A stretch of 64,000 bases of DNA, from NCBI RefSeq assembly GCF_013366925.1, contig NZ_JAALDK010000003.1:124001-188000 (forward strand), read 5' to 3'. Position numbers and translations under genes: made by a program. The notes beneath the pieces are model-generated. The model was not told where the DNA came from. It ran no database searches and saw only the letters and a list, made by a program, of their open reading frames with translations. This DNA comes from Paraburkholderia youngii. Lineage in GTDB: Bacteria > Pseudomonadota > Gammaproteobacteria > Burkholderiales > Burkholderiaceae. Position 1 is the stretch's first letter, and each line of letters opens with the position of its first letter. Positions 41,233 to 50,659 of the stretch are shown piece after piece.

Positions 41233-42706
41233 TAAGGACCTCCCCGATCCCAGCATAGGCACCGATCGGTGCCATCATGGCTGGTGCTACACAACCTTCC
41301 GGGAGGGGAAATCATGGAAACGATTACTCGTGTCGGCGTGGATCTGGCGAAGAACGTCATGCAAATTCATGCAGTCGACGGCAGGGAACACGTCGTGGTC
41401 CGCAAAGCCGTTCGCCGTGAGCACTTCCTCAGCTGGTTCGCCAATCTGCAGCCCTGCCTCGTCGCCATGGAAGCGTGCAGTGCCGCACATTACTGGGCCC
41501 GTAGACTGCGCGCGCTCGGACATCTGGTACGGCTCCTTCCCCCGCAATTTGTCGCGCCCTACCGCAAAGGTGGCGCCCAGATAAAAAACGATGCACAGGA
41601 TGCCGAAGCTGTCTGTGAGGCTGCGGGTCGCCCCAACATGCGCTTCGTGCCTGTGAAGTCACCCGCCCAGCAGAGCGTGCTGGTGCTCCACCGCATGCGC
41701 ACCGGATTCGTCGAGGAGCGTACCGCACTCGTGAACCGGTTGCGAAGGCTGCTGGGCGAGTTCGGTGTCTTCCTGCCCCAAGGCATCAACCAGTTGCGCA
41801 AACACCTCGTTGAGCACATTGAGGACGGCAACAACGAACTCAACGGTCAGGCCCGTCAGGCTCTCATGCGTGGCTGGGCCCAATGGCAGACGCTGGACGA
41901 CGAGATTTCGTGGCTGGATCGACAGATCGGCGACCACGCCAAGCACGACTCCCAGGCACAGCGTTGCATGGAGCTGTGCGGAGTCGGGACGGTCACCGCT
42001 TCGGCCGCCGTGGCCACCATCGTTGACGCAGCACAATTCAAGAACGGCGGGCAGATGGCCGCGTGGCTCGGCCTCGTGCCCAAGCAAAATAGCAGCGGCG
42101 GCAAGCAGCGGCTCGGGCGCATAACCAGACAGGGTAACGACTATCTGCGCAGTCTACTGTTCCAGGGCGCGCGCTCCGCGGTCCTCACCGCGCCCCGACG
42201 CAACGACCGGCTCTCCCGCTGGATCGTTCAGTTGCAGGCGCGCGTGGGCTACTCCCGAACCCTCGTTGCCGTGGCCAACAAGCACGCCCGCGTCCTGTGG
42301 GCGGTGCTCGCCAGGGGCGAACGTTTCGATCCATCGCACGCGCCCGCCCGCCATGGCGGGGCGGCGAGCGCGTAAGCCCCGAACCCTGAAACGCCACGCC
42401 CACAGCAATTTCACTTCCAACTCGAGGACCCAACGGGCAAGGATAGCGACAAGTCAGACCGGCAGCAGGCGAACTCGAAAACCGGCAAGGCGATGCGCCC
42501 AGTGCAAATGCGGCTCAATGAATGGAGTCCTGCTGCGCGGTTATTATCCGGGCCCGGGCGCAGCAACGCCAGCGCGCCCAGCGAGGCTGTTTATAGGCAT
42601 GCAGTCTGTCTCGCCGCCATTCCTGCCAGATACGTCCCCTCTCACGACAAAGGAGACTTGTTCGATCATCCGCTAAACCAATCTTGCTAAATCGGGGAGG
42701 TCCTTA
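41233..42706 (+). mobile_element. IS1111-type (IS110 family) insertion sequence
   Basis: TAAGGACCTCCCCGAT (41233-41248) is repeated inverted at 42691-42706. The transposase gene lies inside in the plus direction. No target duplication is visible, as expected for this group. It is inserted between the 72-base repeats and the DauR-type locus. Confidence 0.88.
41314..42375 (+). CDS. IS110-family (IS1111 group) transposase
   Basis: The 353-residue protein has an N-terminal DEDD-type RuvC-like domain (VGVDLAKNVMQIHAVDG, then IKNDAQDAEAVCEAAGRP) and the C-terminal Tnp20 part with the conserved serine region (CGVGTVTASAAVATIVDA, then GGKQRLGRITRQGNDYLRSL). It starts METITRVG with GGAGGGG ahead of the ATG. 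Intact, so the element may be mobile. Confidence 0.92.
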   Translation: METITRVGVDLAKNVMQIHAVDGREHVVVRKAVRREHFLSWFANLQPCLVAMEACSAAHYWARRLRALGHLVRLLPPQFVAPYRKGGAQIKNDAQDAEAVCEAAGRPNMRFVPVKSPAQQSVLVLHRMRTGFVEERTALVNRLRRLLGEFGVFLPQGINQLRKHLVEHIEDGNNELNGQARQALMRGWAQWQTLDDEISWLDRQIGDHAKHDSQAQRCMELCGVGTVTASAAVATIVDAAQFKNGGQMAAWLGLVPKQNSSGGKQRLGRITRQGNDYLRSLLFQGARSAVLTAPRRNDRLSRWIVQLQARVGYSRTLVAVANKHARVLWAVLARGERFDPSHAPARHGGAASA

Positions 42707-42881
42707 TAGGCCGGTTTGCAGCGGGCAAATTTCAGAGGGCACTGCCTCGATGCGACCAATTGCGGACGATCTACCGTTGGATGCAGTGGACGGTCCATGT
42801 TCGCCTTCAGGCCGTAAAACGGGAACTCAGCGATGTTCAATCAACGCATTGCGTATTCATGCCCCGGGAGACTTTGCCGAA

Positions 42882-43526
42882 TCAAGCCGCCGCGCCTCGC
42901 AGATCTCTTATATGCTGATAGACGGTCGCGCGGCCCATTCCCAGGACATTTGCGACATAATTCGCAGCGCTTTTTCCCTTGAACGCCCCTTCGGCCCATA
43001 GAGCTTCGACGAGCTCGCGACGGTGATCACGAGTAAGCGAATTCAGCGCCAGCTGACGTTCCTGGAGCCATGTGTGAAGGAAAGTGTTGATGCGTTCCTG
43101 CCAGTCATCCTTGAACAGCTCTTCGGGCTGTTTCACCAAGCCTGCACCGGTAATCACACGGTCAATCACATGCTTAATGTCTTCGAACACTGCAATGTTG
43201 TAGTTCACGCACATCACGCCGACTGCGCTACCGGCATCGTCAAACAGTACCGTACTGACGCACCGCATGCGCCTGCCATCCCAATTAATCTTTTCGTATG
43301 GACCGACGGTACCGGACTCCGCCGAATGGTCGATCTCCTCCAAAGCCGAGTCGTCCCCCAACTCCCGCTTCGAGAGATTATTGGCGATATAGGCGACCGT
43401 CTGACTTTGCAAGTCATGGATAACGATTTCCACATACGGGAAAAAAAGCAGTGCAACGCCGTCAGCGACACGGCTGTAGCGCTCCAGTAGTAGCCGACGT
43501 CCGGCCGTTGTCTTGGGCTTTCGCAT
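42882..43526 (-). CDS. DauR/YheO-type transcriptional regulator
   Basis: The 214-residue protein has a YheO-like PAS domain (about residues 15-125: FFPYVEIVIHDLQSQTVAYI, then SAVGVMCVNYNI) and a C-terminal helix-turn-helix (about 160-212: FKGKSAANYVANVLGMGRAT, then VYQHIRDLRG). DauR of Pseudomonas represses the D-arginine catabolic genes dauBA. Here the regulator is the last gene of the strand carrying an ornithine cyclodeaminase-family gene, the same family as DauB. It probably senses the substrate of this locus. Confidence 0.82.
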   Translation of the reverse strand: MRKPKTTAGRRLLLERYSRVADGVALLFFPYVEIVIHDLQSQTVAYIANNLSKRELGDDSALEEIDHSAESGTVGPYEKINWDGRRMRCVSTVLFDDAGSAVGVMCVNYNIAVFEDIKHVIDRVITGAGLVKQPEELFKDDWQERINTFLHTWLQERQLALNSLTRDHRRELVEALWAEGAFKGKSAANYVANVLGMGRATVYQHIRDLRGAAA

Positions 43527-43660
43527 GGGTGGGTGCTTGCAGTTTGGGGCTCACTCTGGGGCGCGAATCGCAGCGCAGATCCGGTGTTTCCGCATTTTGC
43601 CATGAGACACATTGCAACAATTTCGCCGGTATCGCAGCGCTTTGCGCCAATGAAACTGAA

Positions 43661-44796
43661 TCAGTCATGCAGCAGCTTTCCGGCAACACGTTCGGGTAGC
43701 GCCGCCTTGCCGGCGATCATAGCGATACGCTGGCCTGGCGTCAGCAGATGAATGTGCGAGCGCGCGATCAAAACGCCCGCGGTAGGCGCCACCACCGCTA
43801 CGCGTCGCGCCGGCACTATATCGTCGCAGCGAACGACCTCTGCAATCGTCTCGCCGCGCTCGACTGAAGCCCTGCACTGCCGCTTCCAACTAATCACGCC
43901 GGCTGCCGGCGTTGCTACATGGGAGACGGCGTTCAGCGCAAAAATTTGCGACTCACGGCCAGGCGCCGCTGCCCTTCCAGCGACGAGACCCGCCATGATG
44001 CCTTCCCGGCGCAGGAAGTCGATCAGTCCGGCAGCATCGGCGGCTGCCAGATCGTCGCTGACGTCGCGCTGCCCGCGCAGTTCGACGACAGCGGCAAATC
44101 CTGTCGACGCATCACTACAGAGTTCAAGACGCTTAATTTCTCGCCACGCGTCGCGAAATGCCTGATCGAACGTCCCGCCACCCGCCTCATCTTCCAGAAT
44201 CAACGCATGCGCTTCCATGCAACGTGCAAGAGCTCTGGCTCGGTCTTCGAACTCCCACGAACTATAGATATGCATGACTGCAATCTTGTCACAGTGCAGG
44301 TCGAGCACCGCATCATGCTCAAAACCGACGGCAAGCAATTGCAGCTTCAACGCCTCGACAGGGTTCGCCGCCGCCTGGCGATCCAGAGTTGCCTGTTTCA
44401 ACCATGCTTTAATTTCTGCAGCGGACGCGGCACGCGGCCGCGTCACGTCGAAGCTTGCTGCGATCGCCGGCCGCAGATCGAAAAAGTTACGATCAAAATT
44501 GCCCGTTCCACCGAGATCGAACCTGCCGCTGAGGTGTCCCATCACATGCTGATTCATGCCAACGGGTTGGCCCATCTTGACACTGTCACCTGATGCAGCA
44601 GTTCGCCGTCCTGTTCAGCGCGAGTCAGAGCGGAGATAAGATGCTGGATTACGAGCAGTCCGGGCACTTCGCCCGCGTGAAGTGCCGCCTGGATGTAAAG
44701 CGCCTTCCGACCCGACGGTGGACCGAAGGTGTGATGGCAGAGACCGAGGTCCGCTCCGGGACCTGTGCTCTGGAGCGTGACGTGCCGCGTCTTCAT
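43661..44796 (-). pseudogene. Succinylglutamate desuccinylase/aspartoacylase paralogue 2, frameshifted
   Basis: The N-terminal frame (44796 to 44560) reads MKTRHVTLQSTGPGADLGL and carries the zinc-site IQAALHAGEVPGLLV. The C-terminal frame (to 43661) carries GRFDLGGTGNFDRNF, VLDLHCDKIAVMHIYSSWEF and GFAAVVELRGQRDVSD. A one-base deletion in AACCCGTTGG near 44560 explains the break (ANP-VGMNQ). The intact neighbour at 44855 shows the joined order. Joined length would be about 378. Zinc ligands (H..E and LDLHC) are conserved in the two halves. Confidence 0.8.
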
Positions 44797-44854
44797 GGTC
44801 CTGCTTCCCCTGATTCATTGAGGAGTTTCCAGGCCAGCGTGAGCCCACCGGCGC

Positions 44855-46000
44855 TCAAAAATCAAGCAGCAAACTGCCCGCATGCCTGTCCCGCACCGGA
44901 CGTTTGCCGGCCAGAAGCGCCGCTCTTTCTCCGGGGCGAACAAGCTTCTTGAGTTGCCTGACAATCATCAGTCCGTCCACGGTACTGAGGATCGGCACCC
45001 GCTGGTTGAATTCACGGCCATCAAGACGCACCACTTCGGCAATCACTTCCCCGACGCTGACCCGGTCCCCCGGTGCTTTTCGGTAGACGATCACTCCGGC
45101 GCACGGACATGGCACGTGTGAGGCTCCGTCGAGCGGGAACACGCTGGCCGTTTGAGTTACCGGCGCGGGAGCACACAAGGCTTGGGCGCTCAGCACGCGT
45201 TCGCTTCCGAGAAAGCGCAACAGATTCGATGCATCGGCGGCTGCAGGCTCGTCATTGACATCGGCCTGTCCGCGCAACTCGATGGTGGCGCTAAAGCCGC
45301 TCTGGTGCTCGGAGAGGAGACCGGCCGCCTGAACTGTGCCCCATGCGCTGGAATGCACCTGATCGAATGCGCCGCCGCCGGCGTCGTGCGGCTCCAGCAG
45401 CAGAACGGGCGCGCCCATGATCTCGGCGAGCAGCGTCGCCCGGCTGGCCTGAAGCTCGGACGCATAGACATGCGCAATGCAGTCGGTATCGCAATGCAGG
45501 TCCAGAACGATGTCATGTTCGATCGCCAGCCTGGCCAGTTCCAGCTTCAACGCTTGCGATGGCGTTGTCGCCGTCGCTTTGCCCAACATGTCGGCGAACA
45601 GGGTCCGGTATATCTCCGGGGTGTTCGTCCGATCTGACACATCGGCGACGTGCGCGGCAACCTGCTGGTCGAGCCGCGGAAAGTTGCGATTGAAGTTTTC
45701 GCCGTTCTCGAAATCGAAGCGGCCTACAACGGCGCCGAACAGCCGTTGCGACATACCGATCGGATTCGCGTAGGGCACAACCGTCACGAGGCCGTCGATT
45801 AAACCTGCGGCGTCGAGTTGTACAAGCATCGCCAGGAGGTGCTGAAGCACCAGCAAACCGGGATGCTCGTCTGCGTGGAGTCCTGCGTGCAAGTAGACAC
45901 TGCGTCCATTACCTCGTTTGCCAAACTGGTGCGCCAGAAGCGTCAACTGGACTCCCGGTGCCGGCGACGGAAGCTGGATATCAAGGCGCCGATAGGTCAT
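44855..46000 (-). CDS. Succinylglutamate desuccinylase/aspartoacylase family hydrolase 1
   Basis: The 381-residue M14-like zinc hydrolase has YLHAGLHADEHPGLLVLQHL (H..E zinc pair) near residue 41, GRFDFENGENFNRNFPR near 120 and IVLDLHCDTDCIAHVYASEL (third zinc ligand) near 180. GFSATIELRGQADVND lies near 260, with the catalytic Glu. Relatives cleave N-acyl groups from amino acids (AstE, aspartoacylase, DoeB). AGGAG precedes the ATG. It lies between paralogue 2 (58 bases downstream) and the ornithine cyclodeaminase-family gene (108 bases upstream). Confidence 0.82.
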   Translation of the reverse strand: MTYRRLDIQLPSPAPGVQLTLLAHQFGKRGNGRSVYLHAGLHADEHPGLLVLQHLLAMLVQLDAAGLIDGLVTVVPYANPIGMSQRLFGAVVGRFDFENGENFNRNFPRLDQQVAAHVADVSDRTNTPEIYRTLFADMLGKATATTPSQALKLELARLAIEHDIVLDLHCDTDCIAHVYASELQASRATLLAEIMGAPVLLLEPHDAGGGAFDQVHSSAWGTVQAAGLLSEHQSGFSATIELRGQADVNDEPAAADASNLLRFLGSERVLSAQALCAPAPVTQTASVFPLDGASHVPCPCAGVIVYRKAPGDRVSVGEVIAEVVRLDGREFNQRVPILSTVDGLMIVRQLKKLVRPGERAALLAGKRPVRDRHAGSLLLDF

Positions 46001-46108
46001 GGATGCATCTCCTGCTCGTCCAGGTACGTTGGTGCAGGCGGGACCACATGCTGGTTTTGAAGCGCAACACAGCATCTGCGTTGCGCGAACTCTTTGGCCG
46101 CCACGCCA

Positions 46109-47083
46109 TCATTGGGCGCGCGACTGGCCCTTCAGGTACTTAAAGAGTTCATAGGCTATCGCAACGTCTTCAAGGCCGAGTCCGATGGACCGGAAGAATG
46201 CATGCTTCCGAAAGGACGGCTTGATCGCCTTGCCGCACAAGAGATCAGCAAGATCGCCCTGCACGGCTTCGGCTCGCCAGTCATGAAGTTCGGCAGCCAG
46301 CTTCATCTCACCTGCGGTGGCTGGGGTGGTTCGGCGGTAATCACAATAGACATCCATTGCAGCGAGCCACTCGGGAGGTATCTCGTGGGCATTGGCGACG
46401 TTGGTGCTGATTGATGTGATAAGCGCAGGCTTGTGAAGCATGTTCTCGTGAAGCACCGGCGTCCCCGATGAGGTACACAGGGCAATCACGTCGGCGTCGG
46501 CGACGCAGTCTTCAATCCGTGTGCAAACGGAGACTCTGCCGTCCAATGCCATCAACTGCTCACGCTTTGCCGTGTCGTCCGCAAGTTCGGGCGAGAACAC
46601 CTGAATCGTGCGCCATGGACGCACCGACACCAGGTGGCGTAAATGAGCCCGCCCAACCGCGCCCGATCCGATAATAGCGAGCCGGCCGGCAGCATCGGCG
46701 GCAAGATGTTCGACCGCGAGTGCCGTCGCGCCAGCGGTGCGCTCGATTGTCAGCTGGCCTGAGTCGCACCACATCAGCGGCTGTCCCGTTTCCATGGACA
46801 TCAATGCCGTCCATGCCGTGATGACTGGCTTTGCCTCCGTCACGATGTACGGCGACAGCTTCGCGCCGAACACCTTTGCGTCCGCCATCACGCCCAGATA
46901 CGTAATGAAGTCTCCGGCACCCTTGGGGAAAAGAGCCAGCGTCTGCGGCGGTTGCACCGCCATGTCGTTTCCGAGCGCGCGAAACATCTGCGCCAATACT
47001 CGACGCACGTCGAGGTGAGGTAGCGCGTTCCTGACAGCATGCTGGTCGACGATCAAGGGCAATCCGTTCTCTGCCTGACTCAT
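46109..47083 (-). CDS. Ornithine cyclodeaminase / mu-crystallin family enzyme
   Basis: The 324-residue NAD(P)-dependent enzyme has the nucleotide-binding loop LAIIGSGAVGRAHLRHL near residue 131. The N-terminal domain contains GDFITYLGVMADAKVFGAKL and the end of the Rossmann part VIALCTSSGTPVLHENML. The family includes ornithine cyclodeaminase, ketimine reductases and DauB (L-arginine-forming dehydrogenase). Given the adjacent DauR-type regulator and FAD amino-acid dehydrogenase, a DauB-like step (imino or keto acid to L-amino acid) is plausible. GGAG lies upstream of the ATG at 47083. Confidence 0.8.
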   Translation of the reverse strand: MSQAENGLPLIVDQHAVRNALPHLDVRRVLAQMFRALGNDMAVQPPQTLALFPKGAGDFITYLGVMADAKVFGAKLSPYIVTEAKPVITAWTALMSMETGQPLMWCDSGQLTIERTAGATALAVEHLAADAAGRLAIIGSGAVGRAHLRHLVSVRPWRTIQVFSPELADDTAKREQLMALDGRVSVCTRIEDCVADADVIALCTSSGTPVLHENMLHKPALITSISTNVANAHEIPPEWLAAMDVYCDYRRTTPATAGEMKLAAELHDWRAEAVQGDLADLLCGKAIKPSFRKHAFFRSIGLGLEDVAIAYELFKYLKGQSRAQ

Positions 47084-47140
47084 TGAAACTTCGCTCCACA
47101 TTGTTGCCGGGTCCGGCGGCGGAAGAATTGTAAGCCAATC

Positions 47141-47201
47141 TGTCCAGTTTGGACATTTATTTTTTGAAATTGCTTGCTTTTCTCCTTGTCCAGAATAGAC
47201 T
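47141..47201. promoter_or_regulatory. Candidate operator pair in the divergent promoter region
   Basis: TGTCCAGTTTGGACA (47141-47155) is a perfect inverted repeat with a three-base spacer. A partial copy TGTCCAGAATAGACT lies at 47187-47201. Both are inside the 242-base region between the divergent starts at 47083 and 47326. AT-rich tracts (ATTTATTTTTTGAAATTG) lie between them, where promoters are likely. The binding protein is unknown; the DauR-type regulator is a candidate. Confidence 0.5.
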
Positions 47202-47325
47202 GTCAATCCAGAGGAAGCAAGGGCGGCACGTCAGCAAGCCGTCTTACGCGATGTCTCCATAGCGCCGCACTGAAACCACGCTCGCGCACCCACTCGTTGC
47301 CGCCCACATACACAGGGGACTTCTT

Positions 47326-48114
47326 ATGCTTCGGAAGCTTGAACTTTCTTTCATTGTCGCTGCCGCGTTAACGGGCTCGCTCGGGACTATCAGTGCGCAT
47401 GCGCAGGACACATTGCGCTTCGGCATCGAGGCGGCCTACCCGCCGTTCGAAAGCAAGTCTGCGAGCGGCCAACTGCAGGGCTTCGACATCGATGTGGGCA
47501 ATGCCGTGTGCGCCAAGCTGGCTGTCAAGTGCATCTGGGTGGAGAACGCGTTTGATGGGTTGATCCCCGCGCTGCAGGCGAGGAAATTCGGCGTAATCAA
47601 TTCCGCAATGAACATCACAGCCAAGCGCAAGCAGTCTATCGACTTCACCAAGCCGATCTATGTCGTTCCGATTGTTATGGTTGCGAAGCGGGACTCGGGT
47701 TTGGCACCCGACGTGAAGAGCCTTCAGGGAAAGCGCGTGGGCGTGCTGCAGGCATCGTCCCAGGAAGATTTCCTGAAGCGCCACTGGGAAAACGCGGGCG
47801 TCACTATCGTTTCGTATTCCGACCAGGACCAAGTGTACGCAGACCTCATTGCCGGACGCATCGACGCTGCCGTGCAGGAAGCGCAGACAGCTCAGAACGG
47901 TTTTCTGAGTAAGCCGGCGGGCCAGGAATATGCGATCCTCGGCAAACCACTTGCCGATCCAGCGACGCTCGGCGAGGGAACGGGATGGGGTCTGCGCAAG
48001 GGCGACAAGGCGTTGGTCGCGAAAGTCGATGCCGCGCTCGACGCACTCAAGAACGATGGCACATTGAGCAGTCTTTCGCAGAAGTATTTCCATCGCGACA
48101 TCATCGCGAAGTAA
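47326..48114 (+). CDS. Basic-amino-acid-type ABC transporter substrate-binding protein
   Basis: The 262-residue periplasmic protein has a signal peptide (LSFIVAAALTGSLGTISAHA), mature start DTLRFGIEAAYPPFESKSAS, then GFDIDVGNAVCAKLAVKCIW and FDGLIPALQARKFGVINSAM. This is the HisJ/ArgT (lysine-arginine-ornithine) signature. No ABC permease or ATPase lies in the window. It is first gene of the plus-strand unit with the FAD dehydrogenase and aminotransferase, suggesting uptake of the pathway substrate. Confidence 0.88.
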   Translation: MLRKLELSFIVAAALTGSLGTISAHAQDTLRFGIEAAYPPFESKSASGQLQGFDIDVGNAVCAKLAVKCIWVENAFDGLIPALQARKFGVINSAMNITAKRKQSIDFTKPIYVVPIVMVAKRDSGLAPDVKSLQGKRVGVLQASSQEDFLKRHWENAGVTIVSYSDQDQVYADLIAGRIDAAVQEAQTAQNGFLSKPAGQEYAILGKPLADPATLGEGTGWGLRKGDKALVAKVDAALDALKNDGTLSSLSQKYFHRDIIAK

Positions 48115-48207
48115 GTGATCCTCGCTGGGCGAGACATCCCTGCGGCAGATCGTGCGAGCCTCCCCATGGCGCTAATCCGATTCGGACAACCAAAGCGAAG
48201 CGAGTTT

Positions 48208-49452
48208 ATGGATTTCGATGTGATAGTGCTCGGCGCAGGGATCATCGGCGTGTCGTGCGCGGTGCAGTTGCAGGACCGCTGTCTGAGGGTCGCCCTGGTG
48301 GACCGGCGCGCTCCAGGCGAAGAAACGAGCTTCGGCAACGCGGGGCTGATAGAAAGTTCTTCAGTTGTCCCGTACGGTTTTCCGCGCGATCTCGGCACAT
48401 TGCTCCGTTATGCAAAGAATCGCTCGACCGACCTGTACTGGGACTACCGGGCGTTGCCGCACTTCGCAAGCTGGCTGGCGCGCTTCTGGTGGGAGTCGTC
48501 CGCCGAACGATTGATGGCTGCCGCGCGCGACATGTTGCCCTTGATCCGGCAAAGCATGGCGGAACATGACCGCCTGATCCAACGCGCGCATCTTGGCCAT
48601 CTCGCTCGCGACAGCGGCTGGATGGATGCGTTTCGCACGCCGCGGGAGTTCTCCAGGCAGGCGCAGTTTGCCCACAGCCTTGCGCGAACCCATGGCTTGC
48701 GAGTCGCAGTGCTGGATGCGGCGGCGCTATCCGCACGCGAACCGGGTATTGCTGACGGATTTTGCGGCGCGCTGCATTGGCAGGATCCAAAGAGCATCGT
48801 CAATCCTGGCGAACTGACCAAAGGTTATGCGCGTCTCTTCGAAGCGAACGGCGGCGCTCTGCTGACTGGCAACGCCACCACGCTCGATGCACACGCCGAC
48901 GCCTGGATAGTTCAGACTACGTCTGGCCGTATCAGCGCACGACAAGCCGTGGTGGCGCTCGGCCCCTGGTCTGACACAGTCTACGGGCCGCTCGGCTATC
49001 GCATCCCTTTGCGTGCGAAACGTGGGTATCACATGCATTACAGCCCTACCCGGCCGATGTTGCAGATGCCGTACGTCGACGCTGAACAGGGCTACGTCGT
49101 GGCGCCGATGGAAGGGCGCTTGCGGCTGACCACCGGCGTCGAGATCGCGCGGCGCGAAGCCTGGCCCACGGGTATTCAGCTGGAACGCGCGGAGCGTGCG
49201 GCGCGACCCACTTTCGGTCTTGGCCACCGAATGGACGCTAGTCCATGGCTCGGCCTGCGTCCATGCACACCCGACATGCGTCCCGTGATCGGTCCCGCTC
49301 CCCGCCACCGCGGACTGTGGTTCGCTTTCGGGCATAACCACCATGGACTCACGCTCGGTCCGGTGACGGGGCGGCTCCTGGCTGAGATGATGACAGGAAT
49401 GCCGACGTTTTCCGATGCAACGCCCTTTCGCCCCGAACGGTTCTGCCACTAG
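48208..49452 (+). CDS. FAD-dependent amino-acid dehydrogenase (DadA/DauA type)
   Basis: The 414-residue protein starts MDFDVIVLGAGIIGVSCAVQ, with the FAD dinucleotide fold at residues 4-30. It continues with FGNAGLIESSSVVPYGFP, IPLRAKRGYHMHYSP and the C-terminal FAD contact GLWFAFGHNHHGLTLGPVTG. This fits D-amino-acid dehydrogenases that feed electrons to the respiratory chain. The frame is open upstream to 48115 but that part overlaps the binding-protein stop and lacks homology. It is the likely first oxidative step of the locus. Confidence 0.85.
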   Translation: MDFDVIVLGAGIIGVSCAVQLQDRCLRVALVDRRAPGEETSFGNAGLIESSSVVPYGFPRDLGTLLRYAKNRSTDLYWDYRALPHFASWLARFWWESSAERLMAAARDMLPLIRQSMAEHDRLIQRAHLGHLARDSGWMDAFRTPREFSRQAQFAHSLARTHGLRVAVLDAAALSAREPGIADGFCGALHWQDPKSIVNPGELTKGYARLFEANGGALLTGNATTLDAHADAWIVQTTSGRISARQAVVALGPWSDTVYGPLGYRIPLRAKRGYHMHYSPTRPMLQMPYVDAEQGYVVAPMEGRLRLTTGVEIARREAWPTGIQLERAERAARPTFGLGHRMDASPWLGLRPCTPDMRPVIGPAPRHRGLWFAFGHNHHGLTLGPVTGRLLAEMMTGMPTFSDATPFRPERFCH

Positions 49453-49537
49453 GCAGGCCGATGCCTGTCGACGAATAGAGGGCATTACCACCTGCTGCAG
49501 AACTCAAACAGGTTACTAAACAATCAAGGAGTGTGAC

Positions 49538-50659
49538 ATGAGAATCAAGGACTTTGGCGTCGAGCGCTGGATGGATCTATATGAGACCAAGTGCACGTAT
49601 AACCTTGCTGAAACATGTGTCGAATCGCTGACCGTGGACCAGTTGTTGACGCTCGCCGGCAAACAGGACAGCATCCTCGATGAGCTGCGCGAGCTCAAGC
49701 TCACATACGGCGCAATCGAAGGCTCAGCGCGATTGCGCGAGGCGATCTCGGCAATGTACGACCGTCAGTCACCCGAGAACGTGATCGTCACGCACGGGGC
49801 TATTGGTGGAAATGCGTTGGTCTATGAGACGCTGGTCGAACCGGGCGACACGGTGATTTCGGTTCTGCCCACCTATCAGCAGCACTACTCCATCCCTGAA
49901 AGCTACGGCGCCGATGTACGAATTTTGAAGCTGCGCGAGGAAAATGACTTCCTTCCCGATCTGGCTGAACTGCGCAGTCTCGTCAACGATAACACCCGGC
50001 TCATCGCGATCAACAACCCGAACAACCCCACGGGCTCGTTGATGGACGAAGAGTTTCTCACCAAGGTCGGTGACATTGCGCGTTCGTGCGGAGCCTACGT
50101 GCTGTGCGACGAGGTTTATCGCGGCACCGATCAGCACGGCAGCGGCTATACCGCATCGATAGCAGACGTCTACGAGCGCGGCATCAGCACGGGCAGTATG
50201 TCGAAGACGTACTCGCTCGCCGGACTTCGTCTTGGATGGATCGCCGGCCCCACAGAACTGATTCGTGCCGTCGCAATCCATCGTGACTACAACACGATCA
50301 GCGTTGGAATGATCGATGACCACTTTGCGTCAATCGCGCTGGAGAACCGGGCAAGGATTCTCGCCCGCAACCACGATATCGTCCGCACTAACCTCGCACT
50401 GGTGGACGCCTGGATCGCCGAGGAACCCTCCATCTCGTATGTGAAGCCGAAGTCGGGGACGACCGCGCTGTTGAAGTACGACCTGTCGATGAACTCCGTC
50501 GAATTTTGCACACAACTCATTCAGGAAACCGGCGTCATGCTGACGCCCGGCAGCGCACTAGATATGGAAGGGTATGTGCGTCTGGGCTATGCGAACAATC
50601 GGAAGGTGCTGGAGACGGGGCTCCGCAAGATGTCGGAGTTCCTTGCCGCACATCACTGA
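49538..50659 (+). CDS. PLP-dependent aminotransferase, class I/II
   Basis: The 373-residue fold-type I enzyme has INNPNNPTGSLMDEEFL near residue 158, YVLCDEVYRG near 187 and the PLP lysine in STGSMSKTYSLAGLRLGW near 224. The C-terminal arginine that binds the carboxylate is in YVRLGYANN. AAGGAG precedes the ATG. It is third gene of the plus-strand unit and could transaminate the keto acid made by the FAD enzyme. The substrate cannot be read from the sequence. Confidence 0.85.
   Translation: MRIKDFGVERWMDLYETKCTYNLAETCVESLTVDQLLTLAGKQDSILDELRELKLTYGAIEGSARLREAISAMYDRQSPENVIVTHGAIGGNALVYETLVEPGDTVISVLPTYQQHYSIPESYGADVRILKLREENDFLPDLAELRSLVNDNTRLIAINNPNNPTGSLMDEEFLTKVGDIARSCGAYVLCDEVYRGTDQHGSGYTASIADVYERGISTGSMSKTYSLAGLRLGWIAGPTELIRAVAIHRDYNTISVGMIDDHFASIALENRARILARNHDIVRTNLALVDAWIAEEPSISYVKPKSGTTALLKYDLSMNSVEFCTQLIQETGVMLTPGSALDMEGYVRLGYANNRKVLETGLRKMSEFLAAHH

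Noticed and set aside
42882..47083. Ectoine degradation locus (OCD-family EutC and DoeB-like hydrolase)
   Set aside because: DoeB is in the same hydrolase family and EutC in the same OCD family, but no ectoine hydrolase (DoeA), EutB or diaminobutyrate aminotransferase is recognisable, and the regulator is of the DauR type.
48115..48207. N-terminal extension of the FAD dehydrogenase
   Set aside because: The frame is open but abuts the stop of the binding-protein gene. The FAD fold starts properly at the later ATG (MDFDVIVLGAGI).
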